A DNA stretch of 64,000 nt, taken from CAVPGP01 sp963718065 (GTDB lineage Bacteria; Actinomycetota; Thermoleophilia; Gaiellales; Gaiellaceae). Numbering within the stretch: the stretch's first letter is position 1; every line of letters begins with the position of its first letter. The DNA lies in assembly GCA_963718065.1 (NCBI GenBank), contig CAVQYE010000017.1, positions 1-64,000 of the forward strand, in the 5' to 3' direction. Below the pieces are notes generated by a model, which searched no databases, was not told where the DNA came from, and saw only the letters and a list, made by a program, of their open reading frames with translations. The translations under genes and the position numbers were made by a program. Below are positions 32,201 to 40,489 of this stretch, in pieces.

Positions 32201-33760
32201 CGGGGCCGTCACGTCCGGGTCGCTGACGCCGGAGGTGGTGATCATCGAGCTGACGGACGGGACGCCGTTCGTGTCGACGATCCAGAGCATGTAGTAGCCG
32301 GGCGGCGCCACGTTCGCGTTCGCCGGCGCGCTGCACGTTCAGCGTCCCGCGCCCGCCGTGAAGTTCAGCGGGACGAACCGCTGGCTCATGTTGATCGCGT
32401 GCGTCATCGCGCCGGTCTTGATCAGCGCGACGGAGGCGATCGACGCCGCGTCCGGCGTCTCGACCGTGAAGCTGCCGCTCCAGTCGAACGTCGTCGGCGC
32501 GCTCGTGATCGTCGGCCGCGGGCCCTTGAAGAGGTACGGCGGCGAGTAGATCTCGCCGTTCAGCTGATTGGTCGACCGTCCGCCGGGCGCCTGGCCGCCG
32601 CCCGCGACGAGCACGCGGCCGTCGGGCAGCAGCAGCGCCGGTCGAGTGGTACAGGCGCCCGTTGATGCTGGGACGCCATCGTCGTCCACGTCTCGGTCGC
32701 CGGGTCCCACATCTCGGCGGCCAGCGCCGACTTCGTCAGGTCGCGGCCGTCCGAGGCCTGCTCGCCGCCGGTCACGAGCACCTTGCCGTCTGGGAGCACC
32801 GTCAGCGCGTGGTAGCCGCGGCCGAACGCCATCGGCGCGGTGTCGCGCCACGTCGGGCTGGGCTGCGTCATGTCGAGCACCGCGGTCTGCTTGGACGTCT
32901 GGAAGAGGTCGGCGCCGGTGAAGTCCGGGTCGACGTAGCTGCCCGACTTCATGATCTTGTCGGGGCGGTACATGACCGCGCTGCCGCCGTCGAAGGAGCT
33001 CGTCGCCACGGTCTGCCACGTCCACGTCCCCGGCGTGATCGTCCGCGTGACGGTGTCGGGGCCGACGTCGACGATCCGCCCGTCCGTGAGCGTGAAGAGG
33101 AACGGGTAGAGCGGGCGTCGTCAGCCGTGCGTCGGCAGGTCCTGCCAGGTGTTGGGGACGGGGTCGTAGACCGCCGGCAGCGAGTTGATCGACGACGACT
33201 TGAACGCGTGCGGCACAGGCGGCCCGGTCGCGTCGATGGCGTCGCCGGCGAAGACGAAGACGCGGCCGTCCGGGAGCTCCGTCGCGGTCGGGTACCAGCG
33301 CGTCGACCGACATGTCGGGCCCGCGCGTCCAGGAGTTGTTCGACGAGTCGAAGATCGTCGTGTCCTTGATCCCGTTGTTCGCGCTCGCGTTGCCGCCGAC
33401 GATCAGCGTCTTGCCGTTGCCGATCTGCGTGTGGCCGGAGCAGAAGAGGTTGCGCGCGTACGCCGCAGAGCGTGAACGTGCTCGTCGTCGGGTTCCAGAC
33501 GTACTGCTTGTTCGGTGCGTCCGCCCACGCGTCGATCGAGAGCACGGTGCCGTTCGGCTCGAGCATCACGTGCACGGCCACGTTCGGCCAGTCGAACGGC
33601 GCGCCGCACTGGCCGATCTCAGCCGGTGTCGTGCCTGCTGCCCTGCGCCCGTTGCGCGGCGCCGACGAAGAGCGCCAGCGGGATTGCCACGAGCGCGCAA
33701 TGCCACGCCGCGCGCGGTTGCGCGAGAGCAGACGTCCGTGGGTGCGCGCAGAATCAGCAT
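23235..33760 (-). CDS. giant secreted multidomain protein: galactose-oxidase-like propeller, LamG, FnIII, polysaccharide-deacetylase-like (frameshifted)
   Basis: One locus of about 10.5 kb, roughly 3,500 residues, with at least ten one-base breaks (for example near 33620, 33470, 33310, 32640, 32335, 31345, 29690, 29545, 28830, 28460, 28215, 27900). Domain order: signal segment (CALVAIPLALFVGAA); kelch/galactose-oxidase-like propeller (HVMLEPNGTVLSIDAWADAP, LPDGKVLVTGGEQASDGRDL) and DUF1929-like early-set domain (ITSAPTTFDWSGSFTV, PPGYYMLWIVDTNGVPS), 32250-33700; FnIII; Ig-like (PPTVSLTAPANGAGVSLTVS); LamG at 31010-31620, 28900-29520, 26810-27420 and 25320-25925 with FnIII repeats between; a Big_5-like domain (IASTPANGATEQPIGTQPTA); a GATase/ThuA-like domain, 24390-24985 (YYDVVILGDTPLTPTQVTTL); a deacetylase-like domain, 23600-24390 (AAVIMTGDDHATGGTAGRFD, VALHTSIDRACKPW); and a short C-terminal beta domain. 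Exported; likely glycan-modifying. Confidence 0.8.
27425..29522 (-). repeat. tandem duplication unit B: LamG + five FnIII
   Basis: Encodes LamG (28900-29520) followed by five FnIII domains down to about 27465. It matches 29523-31620 domain for domain with long near-identical DNA stretches, for example CCTTGTAGAAGTAGCTGCCG at about 27804 and again about 2,098 bp further on. The LamG markers recur at a spacing of 2,096 bp in all three of the first LamG domains. Confidence 0.8.
29523..31620 (-). repeat. tandem duplication unit A: LamG + five FnIII
   Basis: N-terminal copy of the 2.1-kb unit: LamG (31010-31620; GLVAAYGFDEGIGTTTADQS, VVFKERTGYY) then FnIII a-e. The FnIII order, recognisable by their openings (TGTLTSAQLNWT; GKATLGWGAATDNVGVTRYD; GSTVNLAWTASTDDVGV; GSTVNLAWGAATDNVGVSRY; GQAALTWTASTDNVGVTRYN), is the same as in unit B. 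Confidence 0.8.
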
Positions 33761-33906
33761 TGGGTTCTCAGGCGGGGACGCCCCCTGCCGTACCTGTAGT
33801 TATCTCTCTGGGCCTACGGACGGGCAACGGCCCGAAGTCGAGGATCGACCTATCCCACCGGTGAGGATCGGCCTGGTAGCGCGCCAAACGCCTGTGGATA
33901 AACCGG

Positions 33907-35467
33907 TTACGCGGGGCGAGGCGCGTAGACCCAGTAGTTCGAGCGGCCGGTTGTAGACGCTGGCGGCGAGCCGGTAGTCGCTGCTGGATCGCGTCGCTGG
34001 ATCGATCGGCCCGAAGTTGCGCTCGCCGTACCAGAGGTCGTCCTCGATCGGGTGGACGAGCACGATCTTGTCGAACTCCTTCGCGTCGAGCCGCTGCTCG
34101 AGGTCGGCGATCCAGTCTGGATGGTCGAGACCGACGCGTCGCACCGAGACCGCGTCGAGCAGGAGCGGGCGCTCGGCCGACGCAGCACCGGCACCGCGGG
34201 ATCCTCCGAGAGGATGTCGTCGCTCGTCTCGACGTAGCCGCTCGAGCGGGTTCGTCGGATACGCGGTCCGCGTGATCGGCCGAGCAGCGTCTTCGTGCGC
34301 GTCGGCGACGTCGGACTTCAGCGACTCGCGGTACGCGTCGGCGCCTCCGAGCAGCAGTGCGAGGGCGATCGCGGCTCCGAGCGCGGTCAACTCGTCCCGG
34401 CCGCGGCTCGATCCGGACCCAGAGCTCGCCGACGACGAGGACGGTCACGACGACGAAGTCGACCAGGTGGTTGAAATCGGAGCCCGGGTCGGCGAAGACG
34501 ACCACGAGCAGCGGCAGCTGGACGAGCGAGTGCGAGCTGATACAGCGCTCAGCCGCCGCTCCGCCAGCGTCAGCGCGATCGCCATCAAGGCGAAGGGCAG
34601 CGAGCAGCCAGATCGGGCCTGCGCGCGTGACGAGGAGGTCGAAGATCCGCGAGACCGCCTGCGAAGGCGAGCGCCCCGAGTTCCCGGAGCCGCCGACGGC
34701 GAGGAGCGTCTCCGACATCCGGCCGCGGCTCGCAGAGCTCGAACGACGCCGAGGAGCAGGACGAGCGACCCCGCGGCGACGCCGACGAAGGCCACGAGCT
34801 GCTTCGGCGCGCGCGCACGAAGAGCCAGATGACGATCGCGACCGGCGCCCAGACCGCAGCGAGCTTCGCCGACACCGCGAGCGCGCAGAGCGCCGCCGCG
34901 ACGAGCACCACGCGGCGCGACGTCGAATGGGCGATCAGGCCCGACGGCGGCGACCTGGAAGAGGAGCGGCAGCGTGTCGCCGCGGATCGCGGTCGCGGCG
35001 AAGAGACCGCGCCGGAGTCAGCAGGATCGCGCTCACGAGTGCCGCCGAGACGAGCCTCGAGCAGCCGAGCCGCCGCAGCAGGAGATAGACGACGCCGAGG
35101 AGCGCGAGCCCGATCGCGTACGCGAGCAGCTTGCCCGAGACGATGTACTCGCCCGTGACGTACGAGACGCCACCCTGCAGGACGAACTGGAGCGGCATGT
35201 ACCACGTGCCGCCGAACACGCCGTGGTCGAAGAGCGGCCGGTAGATCGTCCCGTGCCGGGCGTCGCTCGCGAGCGCGAGCCAGGTGCCGGAGACGTGGTT
35301 GACGTTGTACCGGTCGGACACATGGGCGGCGGCGATCAGGAACGCCGAAAGGAACGTGACGGCGCTCATGACGGCCAGGCCGCCCGGAGGACCGACTGGA
35401 CGAGCCGGGCCTCGCGCGCGCCTTCGGCCTCGTCCGCCTTGGGGATCCCGTCGGTGCTCAGCGACAC
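33907..35467 (-). pseudogene. polytopic membrane protein, GT-C-like glycosyltransferase candidate (frameshifted)
   Basis: About 510 residues with many hydrophobic segments, such as VMSAVTFLSAFLIAAAHVSD, LLAYAIGLALLGVVYLLLRR, VVLVAAALCALAVSAKLAAV, VAFVGVAAGSLVLLLGVV and LVQLPLLVVVFADPGSDFNH, the last ending in a loop like those of GT39/DUF2029-type mannosyltransferases (DPGSDFNHLVD). The C-terminal soluble part reads DAVSVRRVGLDHPDWIADLE, EFDKIVLVHPIEDDLWYGER and NYWVYAPRPA, stop TGA at 33907. A plausible GTG start at 35467 (VSLSTDGIPKADEAEGAREA) is followed by a break near 35390; others lie near 35010, 34800, 34690, 34390 and 33960. Located 6 nt after the wecB stop. Function inferred from topology and context only. 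Confidence 0.6.
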
Positions 35468-35472
35468 CAAGG

Positions 35473-36683
35473 CTATTCCGCCGGCCGACGCGACATCGTG
35501 ACCACGCCTGCGTTGAGGGCACCAGAGCTGCCGCCGCGTGCGGCCGCGCGCTTGCGCCGCTGACGGTCGATCTCGGACAGGTCGAGCTCTTCGAGCGACC
35601 GCTCGATCACTGCCGCCGCGCGGCTCCCCGCGGCGCCGTCCCAGAACGGCGGCACGTTGCCGCCTGGTGGCGCGCCAGCAGATCGGGCACCTCCCGGATG
35701 CGCGCAGGGTCGAGGCCGAGCAGCGACGTTGTTGCCGTACGTGACGGTCACGGGCCGCTCGGTGTTGTCGCGAAGCGTGAAGCAGGGATCCCGAGCGCGG
35801 TCGTCTCCTCCTGCACGCCGCCCGAATCGGTGACGACCGCTGCCGCACCGACCTCGAGGGACAGAAACTGCGGTGTAGGGCTGCGGGTCGACGAGCAGCA
35901 CGCTGCGGCGGCGCGACGAAGCCGAGCTCCTCGAGCCGCGAGCGCGTGCGCGGATGCACCGGGAAGACGACCGGCAGCGTGGCGGCGATCTCGCTCAGCG
36001 CGCTCATCGTCTCGAGCAGCAGCGTCGGCGAGTCGACGAGCGCGGGGCGGTGCAGCGTCACGAGCACGTAGCCCGCGCTGCTCGACGCCCGAGCTCGCGC
36101 CACGTTGCGCGCCGCGCGCGCCTGTCGACGGTCGCGAGCAGCGTGTCGATCATCGTGTTGCCGACGAAGGTGCACGAGGCCGTCCGGCGACGCCCTCGGC
36201 GCGCAGGTTCGCGTTCGCGCTCCTCGCAGTGCGTCAGCAGCAGCGTCGAGAGGTGGTCGGTGAGCCGGCGGTTGTGCTCCTCCGGCATCGACCAGTCGAA
36301 GCTGCGCAGGCCCGACTCGACGTGGCAGACCGGGATCTGGAGCTTGGCCGCCGCGAGCGCGCCGGCGAGCGTCGAGTTGACGTCGCCCGGGACGACGACG
36401 ATGTCGGGCCGCAGCTCCAGAAGACCTGCTCGAGCTCCATCGAGCGCGCGGGCCGTCTGCGCGCCGTGCAAGCCGGAGCCGACCTCGAGCTGGAAGTGGG
36501 GGGTCGGCAGCGGCAGCTCGGCGAAGAAGACGTCGTTGACGTGTCTTGTCGTAGTGCTGGCCCGTGTGGATCAGCCGCTGGTCGACGACGCCGCTCCGCT
36601 CGAGCGTCGGCGTAGATCGGCGCGACCTTCATGTAGTTCGGCCGCGCACCGACCACGTGACAGACGAGCTTGCGACGGTTCAT
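35473..36683 (-). pseudogene. wecB: UDP-N-acetylglucosamine 2-epimerase (non-hydrolysing), frameshifted
   Basis: Interconverts UDP-GlcNAc and UDP-ManNAc for surface glycans; cytoplasmic. ATG at 36683 begins RRKLVCHVVGARPNYMKVAP, the canonical WecB N-terminus (GxRPexIKxaP). After breaks near 36600 and 36430 it reads LELRPDIVVVPGDVNSTLAG and VCHVESGLRSFDWSMPEEHN, with the catalytic-site E.H.R region (RSFDWSMPEEHNRRLTDHLS). Further breaks near 36190, 36110, 35910 and 35880 precede VVTDSGGVQEETTALGIPCF, the UDP-binding segment, and FTLRDNTERPVTVTYGNN (RxxTERP). Ends near PPFWDGAAGSRAA plus a tail to TAG 35473. About 400 residues, normal length. A 19-residue ORF (36680-36739) overlaps its start by ATGA and could be a displaced N-terminus. 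Confidence 0.85.
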
Positions 36684-36783
36684 CGGCGCTGCTCGCCGGC
36701 CACGGGCCGGGTGCTCGAGATCTGGGCTGTGTCAGCCATGTTCAGACGGTAGTCGCCGCATCGCCAACCGGCTACGGGCCGCT

Positions 36784-36806
36784 TTGCCAGGGTGTTTCCC
36801 TGGCAA
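36784..36806. repeat. hairpin upstream of wecB
   Basis: Inverted repeat TTGCCAGGG / CCCTGGCAA with a TGTTT loop, about 100 bp upstream of the wecB ATG, next to the inverted-repeat element at 36822-36988. Possibly an attenuator or part of that element. Confidence 0.5.
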
Positions 36807-36821
36807 TCGCTACCCGTCCGG

Positions 36822-36988
36822 CTAGGAGGGTTTGGCGGAATGTCGCTCGTCGTCGGGGTGCGATGCTCGTTCCGAGCCAAGGACGCAGGGAGCGTGCGTA
36901 GGGTGCCTACGGACGCGACCGAGGACGCCGGATCGGGGCGAGCAGCGCGGCCCGGCGGCACAGCAGTTATTTCGCCAAGCCCTCCTAG
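36822..36988. mobile_element. 167-bp element with inverted terminal repeats (MITE/REP-like candidate)
   Basis: Left end CTAGGAGGGTTTGGCG (36822-36837) and right end CGCCAAGCCCTCCTAG (36973-36988) are inverted copies with one mismatch in 16. The interior has no convincing ORF and holds a smaller hairpin, CGTAGG-GTG-CCTACG (36896-36910). It occupies most of the 335-bp gap between wecB and the SDR gene. No transposase, so if mobile it is non-autonomous. No target-site duplication is obvious. A single copy is seen in this window. Confidence 0.4.
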
Positions 36989-37018
36989 TTCGCGGCGCAG
37001 CGCCGGCGCGGCGGCCCT

Positions 37019-38023
37019 TCAGCGCCGGCGCTGGCCCGCCGCGATTGGTGCCGCGACCTCGCGCTGGGCGCGGTGCCACTCGATCGTCTGCATCAGGCCC
37101 TCGTCCAGGCCGATGTGCGCCTGGAAGCCGAGGAGCGCTTCAGCTTTCGTCGTGTCGGGCACACGGTCGCGGACGTCTTGGTACTTGCCCGGCAAGGACT
37201 CGTACGAGATGTAGCGGGCGCGGAGCGGGCCGCTGATCTCCATCAGCTGCTGGATCCGCTCTGCGAGCGCGGTGATGGTCAGCGTCTCGACGCCGCCGAC
37301 GTTGACGACCTCGCCGCGGGCCTCGGGCCGCTGCAGGGCGCGGATGAAGCCGTCGACGGTGTCGCTGACGTACGTGAACGTGCGCGTCTGCATCCCGTCG
37401 CCGTGGATCTCCATCTGCTCGCCGTCCAGCAGGGACTCGATGAACGTCACCGTCGGGCCGCCCCACCACGTCAGGTGGTTGTAGGGGCCGTAGGCGTTGA
37501 ACAGCCGGAGGATCGTCGTCCGCAGGCCCTTCTCGTCGGCCAGCGCGAGCGCGTGGTGCTCGTCGTACATCTTCGAGACCGCGTACGCCCACCGCTTCGT
37601 GGTCGGCGGGCCGATCGTCAGCTCGCCGTCCTCGGCGAAGGGAGGCGTCGACATCCCGTACACATCGGAGGTCGACGTGATGATGATGTCCGCGTCCAGC
37701 TCGAGCGCGACCTCGCACGCCGCGTTGACGCCGCCGACGTTGACCTCGAGGGTCGACAGCGTGCCGCCGAAGCGCGGGATCTTCTTCGCCGCGAGATGCA
37801 TGATCGCGTCGCAGCCGTCGAAGGCGCGGCGCAGCGCACGTGTGCGCGTGCAGTCCAGGCGCTCGAAGTCGAAGCGCGGATCGTCCATGAGGCGCGCGAT
37901 GTTCGTCATCGACCCGTACGAGAGATCGTCGACGCCGACGACCTCGTAGCCCTCTGCGAGCAGGCGCTCGCAGAGGTGGGAGCCGATGAAGCCTGCCGCG
38001 CCGGTTACGCCGACTCGTTTCAC
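37019..38023 (-). CDS. NAD-dependent epimerase/dehydratase (extended SDR, nucleotide-sugar epimerase)
   Basis: 334 residues, intact; GTG start overlapping the upstream stop (GTGA). The Rossmann motif VGVTGAAGFIGSHLCERLLA gives GxxGFIGSH, the acidic VVGVDDLSYG selects NAD(H), STSDVYGMSTP holds the catalytic Ser/Thr, and YAVSKMYDEHHALAL the YxxxK. Substrate-side motif LRLFNAYGPYN matches UDP-glucose 4-epimerase/GDP-mannose-type SDRs. Probably provides an epimerised or dehydrated nucleotide sugar for the polysaccharide made by neighbouring transferases. The exact sugar is undetermined. Confidence 0.9.
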   Translation of the reverse strand: MKRVGVTGAAGFIGSHLCERLLAEGYEVVGVDDLSYGSMTNIARLMDDPRFDFERLDCTRTRALRRAFDGCDAIMHLAAKKIPRFGGTLSTLEVNVGGVNAACEVALELDADIIITSTSDVYGMSTPPFAEDGELTIGPPTTKRWAYAVSKMYDEHHALALADEKGLRTTILRLFNAYGPYNHLTWWGGPTVTFIESLLDGEQMEIHGDGMQTRTFTYVSDTVDGFIRALQRPEARGEVVNVGGVETLTITALAERIQQLMEISGPLRARYISYESLPGKYQDVRDRVPDTTKAEALLGFQAHIGLDEGLMQTIEWHRAQREVAAPIAAGQRRR

Positions 38024-38112
38024 TTGACCCTCCTCATTACGTCCCCCTGGTCCAGGGAGACTTCAGCCAGCAGATACGCGTGTGTGCCGATGCACGCCGT
38101 GCGGGGATTCAT
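38020..38112 (-). CDS. 30-residue micro-ORF coupled on both sides
   Basis: ATG at 38112 overlaps the stop of the oxidoreductase (ATGA) and its own TGA overlaps the GTG of the epimerase (GTGA). The sequence starts MNPRTACIGTHAYLLAEVSL and ends DVMRRVK. The AGGAGG inside it, about 38031-38036, is the Shine-Dalgarno of the epimerase. Double 4-nt coupling suggests it is translated, either as a small protein or as a device that carries ribosomes to the epimerase. No family recognised. Confidence 0.4.
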   Translation of the reverse strand: MNPRTACIGTHAYLLAEVSLDQGDVMRRVK

Positions 38113-39432
38113 GCCGCCTCCCGCTGCGCAAGCGGCAGCCGCTCGAGAATGCCGGGCACGACCCGCTCGGAGACGCCCGAGACCGCCTGCCCGCTGACGA
38201 TCTCCGGGTAGACGTGGGCCGTCGACGCGAGCGAGAGGCCCGCGACCGGGAACATGTCCGGCAAGTTGGTTGCACCTCCGACGAGGTGAACCGGCTCGGT
38301 CACCCGAGCCCGCTGGACGACGGACGAGATGATCTCGTCGTCGCGCAGGTCGGGGAAGATCGTCCGCGCGTGCGCCAGGTAGTCGCGCTCGAGCTCGTCG
38401 AGCGGCCGGTTCTGGTCGGCGTGCGAGGGGTCGACGTAGCGCGAGACGTAGAGCAGATGCCCGCCGACGGCCTCGGGATCGACCACGTGCGTGGTCTCCA
38501 CGATCGTCGTCAGCTTCACGCGCCGGTCGGTGATGTTCAGGTGGTAATAGGGGCTGACGCTGCGCGTCGTGCGGAGCAGCAGGCAGACGACGCCGAGGTA
38601 GCGGCAGTGATCCTCCGGCGCCTTCGCCGCCAGCGCGGGCGCGAGCAGCCGGCGCGCCATCGGCGGCGCCAGCGTGCAGAGAACGTGGTCGAACGGCACG
38701 AAGCGCCCGTCGACCATCGAGGCCGGTGGCGCCGTTGTCGTTGCCGGTGATCTGGTCGACCGCGACGCCGGTGGTGATCTCGCCGCCGAGCGCGACGATC
38801 CGGCGCTCGAGCTCGTCGATCAGCGTCTGGTAGCCGCCCTCGAGCCAGCCGAGGACCTCGCGGCCGCTCTTGTCGCGCGTGCCGCCCATCCGCCGCGTCC
38901 GCGCCCAGATGTAGGTCGCGGGCAGGTCGTCGTAGTCGCCGTCGAACTTCGAATCCAGGAGCGGCTTCCACATCTTCTCGACGATGCTCTTGCCGCAGGT
39001 GCGCTCGAGCCAGCGAGATGAGCGGCGTCTCGTCGAGCTCGGCATGCGACTTCATCAGCTGGCAGCGCGCGACGAACGAGGCGAGCCGCACGCGCTCGTG
39101 CATGCGCAGGAGCGGAAACTTGAGGAACTCCTTCGGCGAGGTCATCGAGAAGACCCGGCCGTCGTCGTAGAAGCCGACCTTCGTCGGCCGGTAGCGCCAC
39201 TTGTCGCCGAGCCCGAGCTCCTCCGCCAGGCCGACGACGCGATGGTCGGTCGGCAGCACGACGTGGTAGAAGCGGTCGACCGGCGTGGCCGTCGAAGTCG
39301 AACGAGCCGACGAGGCCGCCCAGATCGGGCGCGCGCTCGTAGAGCGAGACGCGAGACGCCGGCCTGGCTCAGTCGGTACGCGGCGGTCAATCCGAGGATG
39401 CCGCCGCCGACGATCGCAACTCTGGGCTTCAC
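38109..39432 (-). pseudogene. NAD(P)/FAD-dependent oxidoreductase, polysaccharide-cluster type (frameshifted)
   Basis: FAD-binding protein of about 440 residues related to protoporphyrinogen-oxidase/UDP-galactopyranose-mutase-like enzymes. GTG at 39432 opens PRVAIVGGGILGLTAAYRLS, the dinucleotide-binding GxGxxG. Breaks near 39350 and 39280 separate it from LPTDHRVVGLAEELGLGDKW and GFYDDGRVFSMTSPKEFLKF; another near 39020 precedes CGKSIVEKMWKPLLDSKFDG and REVLGWLEGGYQTLIDELER; another near 38735 precedes VDGRFVPFDHVLCTLAPPMA and VHLVGGATNLPDMFPVAGLS, the C-terminal flavin-contact segment. Stop TGA at 38109. Such genes often sit beside dolichol-phosphate-mannosyltransferase-like GT2 genes, as here. 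Reaction unknown. Confidence 0.75.
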
Positions 39433-40252
39433 GTGCCGACCGAGTCCGTGGCTGCGAACCGTGCGCGGAAGAGCATCCGCCAGTACGCGACGATCGTCTT
39501 GAAGAGAGGCATCTTGCTCTTGCCGCGACGCCGGCTCCAGTCGAGGTTGACGGGCTCCTCGACGATCCGGGATCCCATCGACGCGAGCTTTGCGAGCAGC
39601 TCGGCCTTGCAGGCGAAGCCCGGCTCGCGAATCAGCTTGTCGCCGTACTCCTCGCAGGCGCGGCGCAGGGTGGAGGCGCGATAGACACGGAAGAACGAGG
39701 AGACCGTGCGGGCCTCGACGCCGATCGCATGGCGCACGACGAACCCGGCGCCGGCGCTCAGGAGGCGCCGCTTGGCCGAGACGTTCTGCATCGCCCAGTC
39801 GGCGAGCACGACCTCTGCGCCCTCCTCCGCCCGGTCGAGCATCCTCGGCAGCGCATCCAGATCGCCGGTCGTGTCCGCTTCGAGCGTCACGACATAGGCA
39901 TCGTCGGGCGCGCCGTCGAGCGCGGCTGCGAAGCCGGCCCGGAATGCTGCGCCGGGGCCGCTGTTCTGCTCGAGCTGCAGGACCTCAAGCGGCAGCGGGC
40001 CGGCGTATGCGCTCAGGAGCGCCGCCGTCCCGTCCTCCGAGCCGTCGTCGACGATGATGATGCGGCTCCCCGCGCCGCAAGCAGGCCGCGATAGTCCTCG
40101 AGCTGCTCGATCAACTGAGGAACGTTCTCCTCTTCGTTGTACGCCGGGATCACGAGCAGCAGCACGCGCTCCTTCGTCCCGACGACGTCCAGCACCTGGC
40201 CGTATTCGTCAGGCTGGATGAACGTTGGCCTCATTGCCGCTTGCGAGCTCAC
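39429..40252 (-). CDS. GT2 family glycosyltransferase, dolichol-phosphate mannosyltransferase-like (one frameshift)
   Basis: About 274 residues. GTG 40252 (or ATG 40234) then VLLLVIPAYNEEENVPQLIE; a break near 40070 separates this from the VDDGSEDGT region and EVLQLEQNSGPGAAFRAGFA. The rest is intact: VVTLEADTTGDLDALPRML with the DxD-like E.D, ARTVSSFFRVYRASTLRRAC and IVEEPVNLDWSRRRGKSKMP, the typical DPM-type C-terminal motif (R..GxSK). Ends with GTGA overlap into the FAD oxidoreductase. Probably loads a sugar onto polyprenyl phosphate for the GT-C-like membrane protein at 33907-35467; that pairing is inferred. Confidence 0.85.
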
Positions 40253-40489
40253 TTGCTGCCGTCTCCCCTCACGGTGTCTGAACTGCTCCTGATGAGGAGC
40301 GTAGGAGTGCGGAGTGAGCCCTTCCAGGCCAGAGCGGAAAACCCGCCCACGGGCTGGGCACTAGCCCATCGGGGGGTGTCGGGGCTTCGTTCAGACCGCC
40401 CGGAAACCTGATCGTCCGGGAATTCCCTCGCGTACGCGCGCCCGACATGATTGAGCGGTGACTGCATCGATCTGCGAGGACAAGCAGCT

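Noticed and set aside
5261..33760. CRISPR-like or satellite repeats
   Set aside because: The periodicity here is that of protein domains (about 280 bp FnIII units and the 2.1-kb block); there are no short identical repeats with unique spacers.
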